A stretch of DNA of 15,535 nucleotides from Defluviitaleaceae bacterium (GTDB lineage: Bacteria > Bacillota > Clostridia > Lachnospirales > WRAA01). The notes under the pieces were generated by a model, which made no database searches, was not told the DNA's origin, and saw nothing but the letters and a program-made list of their open reading frames with translations. The translations under genes were made by a program, and so were the position numbers. Positions 6,605 through 12,736 of this stretch are shown piece after piece. Within the stretch, counting starts at the first letter, position 1; each line of letters starts with the position of its first letter. Location of the stretch: contig WRAA01000019.1 of NCBI GenBank assembly GCA_009780445.1, forward strand, positions 1 through 15,535, in the 5' to 3' direction.

Positions 6605-8056
6605 CTACCGATTAAGCGTGTTGACGTGGTTGCCAAACGACCAGAGAGAATTGGAGATTCTGTCCCTCATGCTGCTCGAGTCGTTTATATTTGCTATAAA
6701 CTCCACGCTGTTGCCGCGCACAATCATCAACAGCGGCGTATTCACGTTCTGGTTCGGCACATACCGGCCTATCCAGCTCATGTTGCTGACCGCGCCGGCA
6801 TACAGCACCGGCACCCTCTCGGACTGGGCGATATTGCGCACCATGTCGCGCACCGGAACGAGGTTGGTGTCGTTAGTGTTGTAGATGAACACCGCAAAGC
6901 TCTCGTTCCTGTCGTACATTGCCTGTGTCTGCGTAAGGTCTATCCGCGTCCACGAGAACTCGCGCACGAGGCTTCCCGGCGACGGGCTTGGCGAAGGCGA
7001 CGGCGAAGGGCTTGGCGAAACACCGGGGCCGGGCGACGGCGAAGGACTTGGCGAAGCGCCGGGGTGCGGAGACGGCGAAGGGCTTGGCGTTGGAGCCGCT
7101 CCCGGCAGTGTCGGGTTCTGCCTGGCAATGTTCTCGAACATCGACGCTAGAACTTCTATGTCCGAAAGATCCGTCACAACATAGTCCAGCTGGCCGCCGA
7201 AGGAGAACACCACAAACGGCGTATTGCCGCGCGACGCTCCCTCGACCTGCCACACCCATGTCATAAGGTTCGGGTCCGACATGCCTCTTCTGTTGCTTGT
7301 GTCGAAGCCGTGCAGAACTCTGGTTTCCGTGCCGGCGTTGTTGGCCGCGTTTATCACGCGCTGTACGTCGGCCACGTCCGTTGTGCTGTTTCCGTCGAAC
7401 ACAACCACGGCGAACCTTGCGCGGTTGGTGTGCATGTTTTGCAAGGTATTGCCGGACACTTCCATGTAGAACTCGCTGTTCGGAATGGCTCCGGGGCCGG
7501 GCTGGTTCCCGCTCGTTACGGTTCCCGTAGGCGGCGGCGTGGTTAAGGGCGCGGAGGCCGTGCCTGCTGCTCCGCCCGAGGATATGATCACCGTGCGCGT
7601 ATCGCCGTTCCACTCCGGCTGTACGATGCCGAAGGCATAGGTTATCGCGTGCAGCGGAAAGAGCGACCGCTCGTTAACAATTACGGGCGGCGATTGAAGG
7701 TTAAGCGTTTCCACGCTCGTAGCGTCCCTCATTCCGTCGTTCATCACAAATGTGCCGAACAGCATTGCGTCCAGGCCGATCTGCAAGGCGGCGTAGCGGT
7801 CTCCCCGCAGCAAAGTTACCCTGCCCTCGTCCGCGTCCCAGTGGACAACGGCTCCGAGTGCTTCCGCAAGCTCCCGCACAGGCACCATCGTCCTGTCGTT
7901 AATGATCTGCGGCTGTACATAGGTAAATGTCAGGAACTGGCCGTCCAACACTACGGTGATCCTGTCATTTGCGGCGACAGGGTTCGTTATTGATGCCGTG
8001 CCCGCAAGCAACACGCCTGCCAGCGCAAGCGAAACAATACGACTACGAATCTTCAT
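6605..8056 (-). CDS. Secreted protein: copper-amine-oxidase-like N domain plus two Cys-free thioredoxin-like repeats
   Basis: From ATG 8054-8056 the product has 483 residues. Residues 1-29 form a signal peptide (MKIRSRIVSLALAGVLLAG...NPVAA) without a lipobox cysteine, so it should be exported and released or held by other contacts. About residues 32-160 match the copper amine oxidase N-terminal domain (Pfam Cu_amine_oxidN1 type), with TMVPVRELAEALGAVVHW and RSLFPLHAITYAFG; in Clostridia this domain is a surface stalk, not an enzyme. Then come two similar units: FAVVVFDGNSTTD...NTPFVVFSFGG and FAVFIYNTNDTN...NTPLLMIVRGN. Each has the strand-helix-strand and Thr-Pro-strand layout of a thioredoxin fold, but the CxxC is absent and the whole protein has no cysteine. 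A Pro-Ser repeat linker (about 322-361) separates them. A TTG at 8092 would add 12 residues; ATG is preferred because it begins the signal peptide and follows GAGGAGA, although spacing is long at about 12 bases. Function unknown, perhaps a surface binding or chaperone-like role. Confidence 0.8.
   Translation of the reverse strand: MKIRSRIVSLALAGVLLAGTASITNPVAANDRITVVLDGQFLTFTYVQPQIINDRTMVPVRELAEALGAVVHWDADEGRVTLLRGDRYAALQIGLDAMLFGTFVMNDGMRDATSVETLNLQSPPVIVNERSLFPLHAITYAFGIVQPEWNGDTRTVIISSGGAAGTASAPLTTPPPTGTVTSGNQPGPGAIPNSEFYMEVSGNTLQNMHTNRARFAVVVFDGNSTTDVADVQRVINAANNAGTETRVLHGFDTSNRRGMSDPNLMTWVWQVEGASRGNTPFVVFSFGGQLDYVVTDLSDIEVLASMFENIARQNPTLPGAAPTPSPSPSPHPGASPSPSPSPGPGVSPSPSPSPSPSPSPGSLVREFSWTRIDLTQTQAMYDRNESFAVFIYNTNDTNLVPVRDMVRNIAQSERVPVLYAGAVSNMSWIGRYVPNQNVNTPLLMIVRGNSVEFIANINDSSSMRDRISNSLWSFGNHVNTLNR
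6981..7089 (-). repeat. 36-bp tandem repeat encoding the Pro-Ser linker
   Basis: The core GACGGCGAAGGRCTTGGCG (as read on the + strand) recurs at 6999, 7035 and 7071, an exact 36-base period, with a partial copy from 6981. It encodes 12-residue units of the type (SP)4-xPGx in the secreted protein on the - strand. The repeat is in frame, so copy-number change would lengthen or shorten the spacer between the two thioredoxin-like units by 12 residues without breaking the gene. Confidence 0.85.
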
Positions 8057-8104
8057 TATGGTGATCAATCTCCTCTCGGAAGGTATTTTCAACTTCTCTG
8101 ATCC

Positions 8105-8134
8105 ATTCTACCATAGTCTACTCTCACTTGTCCA
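8105..8134 (-). promoter_or_regulatory. Probable promoter of the secreted thioredoxin-like protein gene
   Basis: On the - strand TGGACA (8129-8134) and TAGAAT (8105-8110) are spaced by 18 bases, and the -10 box is preceded by TGG, giving an extended TGn -10 element. Transcription would start near 8097, about 40 bases before the ATG at 8056. The site lies between the hydrogenase operon terminator and the gene, consistent with an independent monocistronic transcript. Confidence 0.65.
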
Positions 8135-8159
8135 CTTTATGTATGCGACAAATTATAAA

Positions 8160-8198
8160 AATCTTCTCGGAAGCCGACAGCCGTCCTCCGAGAAGATT
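8160..8198 (-). terminator. Intrinsic terminator of the proS-glgP-hydrogenase unit
   Basis: A perfect 12-base stem, AATCTTCTCGGA (8160-8171) with TCCGAGAAGATT (8187-8198), encloses a 15-base loop and is followed on the - strand by a TTTTTATAATTTG tract. It starts 11 bases beyond the hydA stop codon and is the strongest terminator in the window. Confidence 0.92.
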
Positions 8199-8209
8199 CA
8201 TGATTCGAG

Positions 8210-9985
8210 TTATTTCGACGACGGCAGGTTTATGTTGTACACGCCGCGCTTGGTGTAGGTTGTGTGCAGAAGGTCGTGCGCCTTGTGGCTTCCCGGTTCG
8301 CCAAGGAATTCCGCGTAGAGCTGCTGGATCTCCTTGTTTTCGTGGGATCTTCTGCGCTGCTTGTCTGCGTCCTCCGCGTAGAGGGCTTTGGCGCGTTTTT
8401 CGATAACGGCCATCTTGTCGCCTTCCAGGCTGTAAGTTTGCAGGAGGGGCTGACCGCCGCCGCCCACACAGCCGCCCGGGCAGGCCATAATCTCGATTGC
8501 GTGATAGTCGGCCTTGCCGTCCTTGATCTTCTGCAGCAGGGTGCGCGCATTGCCGAGGCCGTGCGCGATGCCGATGCGCAGATCCATGCCGGCCACGTGT
8601 ACGGTGGCTTCGCGCACGCCGTCCATTCCGCGCAGTTCGGTGAAGTCGATCTTGTCGATCTCCTTGCCCTCCAGCTTGCAGGCCGCCGTTCTCACGGCCG
8701 CTTCGATAACGCCGCCGGTTGTGCCGAAGATAACGCCCGCGCCGGTGGATTCGCCCATAACCTTGTCGAAGTCCGCCTCTTCAAGCTCGCCGAAGCTAAG
8801 GCCGGCCTCGCGGATCATGCTCGCAAGCTCACGCGTGGTCAGAACATAGTCCACATGCGGGAATTCCGTGGCAAGCTCCGCCCTGTTGGCCTCGTGCTTC
8901 TTGGCAAGGCACGGCATGATGGACACGACCACGACCTTCTTCGGATCCACGCCCAGCTTTTCGGCAAGATATGTCTTTGCGATCGCGCCGAACATCTCGT
9001 GGGGCGACGCGCAACTGGACGGAATGTCGATCAGGCTTGGGAACTGATGCTCGATGAAGCGTACCCACGCGGGGCAGCAGCTTGTCAGCATCGGCAGAGG
9101 CCCGCCGCCCTGTATGCGCTTGATAAGCTCGTTGGCCTCCTCCATGATGGTGAGGTCCGCGGCGAAGTCGGTGTCGTACACCTTGTCGAAGCCGATGTGC
9201 CTAAGCGCGGCCACCATCTTGCCGGTAACGCGGGAGCCGTAGTCCATGCCGAATTCTTCGCCGAGAGCAACACGCACCGCGGGCGCGGTCTGCACTATCA
9301 CAAGCTTGTCCGGATCGGCGATTTCGTCCCACACTTCCGTGATATAGCTGCGCTGTACGAGCGCGCCCGTGGGGCATACGCTTGCGCACTGGCCGCAGAA
9401 GGTGCATGTTGTGTCGTAGAGCGGCATGTCAAACGCCGTGGACAACACAGCGTCGAAACCTCTGCCCTTGGCGGAGTATACGTTCACGGTCTGCACTTCG
9501 TTGCAGACTGTTTCACAGCGTCTGCACAGGATGCACTTTTCCGGATCGCGGATCATGGCGTGGCTGGATGTATCGCTGTCGAAGCGCATACGTTCGCCGC
9601 TGTAGCGGATCTTGCGGATGCCCAGGCTGGAGGCCATGCTCTGGAGTTCGCAATTGTTGTTGCGGTCGCAGATAAGGCAGTCTGTCGGGTGGTTCGAAAG
9701 CAGAAGCTCCACCATGGTGCGGCGCGACTTAATGGCCTTGGGCGTATTGGTGCGCACCTTCATTCCGTCGAAAACCTTGGTCGTGCAGGCCGGCGCGAGA
9801 GTGCGGCGGCCCTCAAGCTCTACCATGCACACGCGGCAGCTGCCGGGGTTGTTGTGCATATTCAGGCTGTGCAGGTTCATGTGGCACAGTGTGGGGATGT
9901 ATACGCCGGCTTGTTTGGCCGCGTCCAGCACCGTAATGCCTTCTTCAACGCTCATGGGTTTATCGTTCAAAGTTATGGATATCAC
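8210..9985 (-). CDS. hydA: [FeFe] hydrogenase catalytic subunit, HydA/HndD type
   Basis: This 591-residue cytoplasmic subunit makes or oxidises H2 at the H-cluster. Domains in order: [2Fe-2S] ferredoxin domain (C34, C50, C53, C67); His-Cys3 [4Fe-4S] site (H99, C103, C106, C112); two [4Fe-4S] clusters (C151/154/157/161 and C194/197/200/204); H-cluster domain with L1 TSCCPAWV (301-308), L2 MPCLAKKHE (357-365) and L3 MACPGGCVGGGGQP (500-513); and the C-terminal small-subunit-like domain (about 525-582). H-cluster ligands would be C304, C359, C502 and C506. The proton path known from Clostridium pasteurianum CpI is kept: E282, E285, C303 and S323 here. The start is GTG (9983-9985) with AGGGAGGT five bases upstream. 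It is last in the hnd-like set, 20 bases after hydB. Maturases HydE, HydF and HydG are not in this window and are needed for activity. An Ala stands in SSCASP where many relatives have Lys. Confidence 0.96.
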   Translation of the reverse strand: MISITLNDKPMSVEEGITVLDAAKQAGVYIPTLCHMNLHSLNMHNNPGSCRVCMVELEGRRTLAPACTTKVFDGMKVRTNTPKAIKSRRTMVELLLSNHPTDCLICDRNNNCELQSMASSLGIRKIRYSGERMRFDSDTSSHAMIRDPEKCILCRRCETVCNEVQTVNVYSAKGRGFDAVLSTAFDMPLYDTTCTFCGQCASVCPTGALVQRSYITEVWDEIADPDKLVIVQTAPAVRVALGEEFGMDYGSRVTGKMVAALRHIGFDKVYDTDFAADLTIMEEANELIKRIQGGGPLPMLTSCCPAWVRFIEHQFPSLIDIPSSCASPHEMFGAIAKTYLAEKLGVDPKKVVVVSIMPCLAKKHEANRAELATEFPHVDYVLTTRELASMIREAGLSFGELEEADFDKVMGESTGAGVIFGTTGGVIEAAVRTAACKLEGKEIDKIDFTELRGMDGVREATVHVAGMDLRIGIAHGLGNARTLLQKIKDGKADYHAIEIMACPGGCVGGGGQPLLQTYSLEGDKMAVIEKRAKALYAEDADKQRRRSHENKEIQQLYAEFLGEPGSHKAHDLLHTTYTKRGVYNINLPSSK

Positions 9986-10005
9986 TTGGCACCTCCCTCG
10001 TCTAA

Positions 10006-11799
10006 TTATTGCTTAACGATAGCATCCTTGGGGCATTTTGCCTCGCACGCGCCGCACTTGATGCAGCGTGCCTGGTCTATAACGTGGATAACCTTGGGTT
10101 CACCGATGATACAGTCAACGGGGCATACACGCTTGCAAAGGGTACAGGCTATGCACTTCTCGGGAATAACTACGTATTCCAGCAGATCCTTGCACGCGCC
10201 GGCGGGGCATTTTTTGTCCACCACATGCGCCCTGTATTCGTCCATGAAGAAGTTAAGCGTCGAGAGAACCGGGTTCGGCGCGGTTTGGCCAAGCCCGCAG
10301 AGCGAGCAGTCCTTGATGATAACGCCAAGGTCGCGCAGCTCTTCGAGATCTTCGATCTTGCCCTTACCCTTGGAGATGTTCTCCAGAGTTTCGTAGAGCC
10401 TCTTGTTGCCGATACGGCACGGCGTACACTTGCCGCAGCTTTCCTCCACGGTGAAGTCAAGATAGAACTTCGCGATATCCACCATGCAGTCGTCCTCGTC
10501 CATGACGATCATGCCGCCTGAGCCCATCATCGAGCCAACCTTCTCGAGGTTGTCGAACGTAACCTCTACGTCGATGTTCTCCTGCGAGATACAGCCGCCG
10601 GACGGACCGCCGGTTTGCAGAGCCTTAAACTTCTTGCCGCCGCGGATTCCGCCGCCGATCTTGTAGATGATGTCGCTGATCTTGATGCCCATGGGCACTT
10701 CCACAAGGCCGACGTTGTTGATCTTGCCGGCCAGGGCGAACACCTTGGTGCCGGGGTTGCCCGGCGCGCCCAGGCTCTGGAACCAGTCCGCCCCGTTGTT
10801 GATGATCTGCGGGATGTTAACATAGGTCTCCACGTTGTTGATAACGGTGGGTTCCTTCCACAGGCCAACCTGCGCGGGGAACGGGGGCTTGAAGTTAGGC
10901 TCGCCGCGTTCGCCCTGCACGGAATTTATGAGCGCGGTTTCCTCACCGCAGACAAACGCGCCCGCGCCGAGGTTCACCTGGATGTCGAAGTTGAAGTCTG
11001 TGCCGAGTATGTTCTTGCCCAGCAGTCCGTATGCCTTGGCCTGTTCTATCGCGATCTTGAGGCGGTTCACAGCCAGCGGGTACTCCGCGCGGATGTACAC
11101 CACGCCTTCGTCGGCTCCAATTGCATAGGCCGCCAACGCCATAGCCTCGATAACGGAGTGCGGGTCTCCCTCCATTATGGATCTGTCCATGAAGGCACCC
11201 GGATCTCCTTCATCGGCGTTGCAAATTACGTACTTCTTGTTGCTCTCGGCATTGTATGCGGTCTCCCACTTGCGGCCTGTGGGGAAACCGCCGCCCCCGC
11301 GGCCTCTTAGCCCGGAAGCCTTGATAACGTCGATAACGTCCATCTGTGTCATTTCCGTAAGAGCCTTGGCCAGAGCGTCATAACCGTCCACGGCCAGGTA
11401 GTCCTCGATGTTTTCAGGGTCTACAATGCCGCAAAGCTTGAGGGCTACGCGCACCTGTGTTTCATAGAACGGCATGTCGCGGTGGTGCGAATATCTTTCG
11501 CCTGTGGACGGCTCCTTGAAGAAGAGACGCTTTACGGGGCGGCCCTTCAGCAGATGCTCCGCCACGATCTCTTCGCAGTCCTTGGCTTCCACTCTCACAT
11601 AGAATGTGTTGTCCGGATATACCTTCACGATAGGCCCCTGCTCGCAGAAGCCGAAGCAGCCCACCTTGATAACCTTTGTTTCCTCGTACAGGCCGTGTTT
11701 GCGCAGACTTTCAACGAGGGCATCTTCCACTTCAAGGCAGCCGGACGAAACGCAGCCCGTACCGCCGCAAATCAGTATTTGCAGTCTGTAATTGCTCAT
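10006..11799 (-). CDS. hydB: NuoF-like NAD(H)/FMN subunit of bifurcating hydrogenase, HydB/HndC
   Basis: The 597-residue flavoprotein is expected to bind NAD(H) and FMN and to exchange electrons among NADH, ferredoxin and HydA. It begins with a thioredoxin-like [2Fe-2S] domain (C11-x4-C16 and C48-x3-C52). The NuoF core follows, with the FMN/NADH loop RGRGGGGFPTGRKW (about 165-178) and GAGAFVCGEETALINSVQG (278-296). The [4Fe-4S] site ESCGKCTPCR (C455, C458, C461) comes next, with C501 in SLCGLG as probable fourth ligand. Two C-terminal [4Fe-4S] ferredoxin motifs end the protein (C549/552/555/559 and C579/582/585/589). The frame is open up to 11868, but the extra residues are unlike the family; ATG at 11797-11799 with GGGAGG about eight bases upstream is chosen. 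This domain set matches HydB of trimeric or tetrameric electron-bifurcating [FeFe] hydrogenases. Bifurcation itself is inferred from family resemblance. Confidence 0.95.
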   Translation of the reverse strand: MSNYRLQILICGGTGCVSSGCLEVEDALVESLRKHGLYEETKVIKVGCFGFCEQGPIVKVYPDNTFYVRVEAKDCEEIVAEHLLKGRPVKRLFFKEPSTGERYSHHRDMPFYETQVRVALKLCGIVDPENIEDYLAVDGYDALAKALTEMTQMDVIDVIKASGLRGRGGGGFPTGRKWETAYNAESNKKYVICNADEGDPGAFMDRSIMEGDPHSVIEAMALAAYAIGADEGVVYIRAEYPLAVNRLKIAIEQAKAYGLLGKNILGTDFNFDIQVNLGAGAFVCGEETALINSVQGERGEPNFKPPFPAQVGLWKEPTVINNVETYVNIPQIINNGADWFQSLGAPGNPGTKVFALAGKINNVGLVEVPMGIKISDIIYKIGGGIRGGKKFKALQTGGPSGGCISQENIDVEVTFDNLEKVGSMMGSGGMIVMDEDDCMVDIAKFYLDFTVEESCGKCTPCRIGNKRLYETLENISKGKGKIEDLEELRDLGVIIKDCSLCGLGQTAPNPVLSTLNFFMDEYRAHVVDKKCPAGACKDLLEYVVIPEKCIACTLCKRVCPVDCIIGEPKVIHVIDQARCIKCGACEAKCPKDAIVKQ

Positions 11800-11815
11800 G
11801 CTATGCCTCCCTTTG

Positions 11816-12217
11816 TTATATTTTTGCGCGTTCCACGATATTGCCCTTAGCAAGGTGCTGCTGCACAATCTCTATGCCTGTGGCGACATCCACGTTCTTG
11901 TAGCGCACCGACTTTTCGCCGGGGAACTCCACCTTTACAATAGGCTCCGCGGAACAGTCGTCGGCCGGCGACATACAGTCCACAGCCATTATGGAAACGT
12001 CGTCCAGCTCTTGCGCCACAACTTCGTCCAGCATGGCGAGCATTGTGTCGCGCGCGCCGGCTTCTATTCCGCATGTGCCCATGCTTACGGAAATCTCCCT
12101 GCGTTTTTCAGGCTCTTCCGACACCATGCGCATAAGCGTGTGGCCTTTGAAGGCCTTTTTAAGCTCTGCCAGCTCTTGGCGCGAAGTTATCTTCTTTGCG
12201 GGTACTGTCATGCTCAT
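11816..12217 (-). CDS. hndB: Small thioredoxin-like [2Fe-2S] ferredoxin subunit, HndB-like
   Basis: This 133-residue protein sits between the NuoE-like and NuoF-like genes, the position of hndB in the Desulfovibrio hndABCD operon. The segment SVSMGTCGIEAGARD (43-57) matches the start of the thioredoxin-like ferredoxin fold of that family, and EPIVKVEFPG (91-100) matches the strand after the second cysteine pair. Only three cysteines are present (49, 81, 88), and the last two are six residues apart (CMSPADDC) where I would expect a CxxxC spacing, so [2Fe-2S] binding is uncertain. A lysine-rich lead (PAKKITSRQELAELKK) precedes the fold. The frame is open up to 12460, overlapping the upstream gene; ATG 12215-12217 is chosen because AAGGAG lies seven bases upstream. 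It starts two bases after the preceding stop codon, which implies coupled translation. Its likely role is a structural or electron-transfer subunit of the complex. Confidence 0.85.
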   Translation of the reverse strand: MSMTVPAKKITSRQELAELKKAFKGHTLMRMVSEEPEKRREISVSMGTCGIEAGARDTMLAMLDEVVAQELDDVSIMAVDCMSPADDCSAEPIVKVEFPGEKSVRYKNVDVATGIEIVQQHLAKGNIVERAKI

Positions 12218-12219
12218 GC

Positions 12220-12705
12220 TTATTCTCCTTTCGCCAAAGTGTCGTCGATAATGCCCTGCACGTCCTTTACCTCTACGCGGCCGTAAACCTTGCCGTTTAC
12301 AATCACCACAGGTGCCAGACCACACGCGCCAACACAGCGCAGGCCGTCCAGCGACCACATCATGTCCTCGGAAGTTGTTCCGCTGGGAACTTTCAGCTTT
12401 GCGGCGAATTCGTCCAGCACCTTGCCCGCGCCGCGCACAAAACACGCCGTGCCGATGCACACCTGCACCTTGTACTTACCTTTAGGCTCGATGTTGAAGA
12501 ACGAGTAGAACGTAACCACCCCATACACCTTGGCCGCGGGGATGCGCAGCTTTCGCGCGATGTGGTTCTGCACTTCAAACGGCAGATGCCCAAAAATCTC
12601 CTGCGCCTGGTGCAGCGCGGGGATAAGCGCGCCGTCGTTTGATGGCAAGCCCGCGATAAACTCGTCAAGCTCGCTGTACTTTGTTGCTTCTGTTGCAGTA
12701 CTCAT
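12220..12705 (-). CDS. hydC: NuoE-like [2Fe-2S] subunit of bifurcating hydrogenase, HydC/HndA
   Basis: This 161-residue protein is a full-length NuoE-type thioredoxin-like ferredoxin. An N-terminal helical part (LIPALHQAQEIFGHLPFEVQ, IARKLRIPAAKVYGVVTFYS) leads into the [2Fe-2S] domain with ligands C83-x4-C88 (CIGTAC) and C124-x3-C128 (CVGAC), all four present. In HydABC complexes it stacks on the NuoF-like subunit and relays electrons at the NADH end. The start ATG 12703-12705 has AGGAGG seven bases upstream. It lies 31 bases after glgP, with only a ribosome binding site and no visible promoter or terminator between, and it is the first of the four hydrogenase genes. Confidence 0.95.
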   Translation of the reverse strand: MSTATEATKYSELDEFIAGLPSNDGALIPALHQAQEIFGHLPFEVQNHIARKLRIPAAKVYGVVTFYSFFNIEPKGKYKVQVCIGTACFVRGAGKVLDEFAAKLKVPSGTTSEDMMWSLDGLRCVGACGLAPVVIVNGKVYGRVEVKDVQGIIDDTLAKGE

Positions 12706-12736
12706 CCGTTAACCTCCTTCAGAAGTTTCGCTGATC

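Noticed and set aside
8264..10396. A 710-codon open frame on the + strand, antisense to hydA and the end of hydB
   Set aside because: It lies fully opposite genes with all expected metal-ligand motifs, is rich in His, Ala, Arg and Val as expected from reversed GC-rich codons, and shows no domain or ribosome binding site. It is a codon-bias shadow.
11800..11868. Longer start for HydB
   Set aside because: The 23 additional residues overlap the end of the upstream gene and are unlike HydB; GGGAGG precedes the ATG at 11799.
12218..12460. Longer start for the HndB-like protein, overlapping hydC by 80 codons
   Set aside because: The extra residues are a frame shadow of hydC, and a well-spaced AAGGAG supports the start at 12217.
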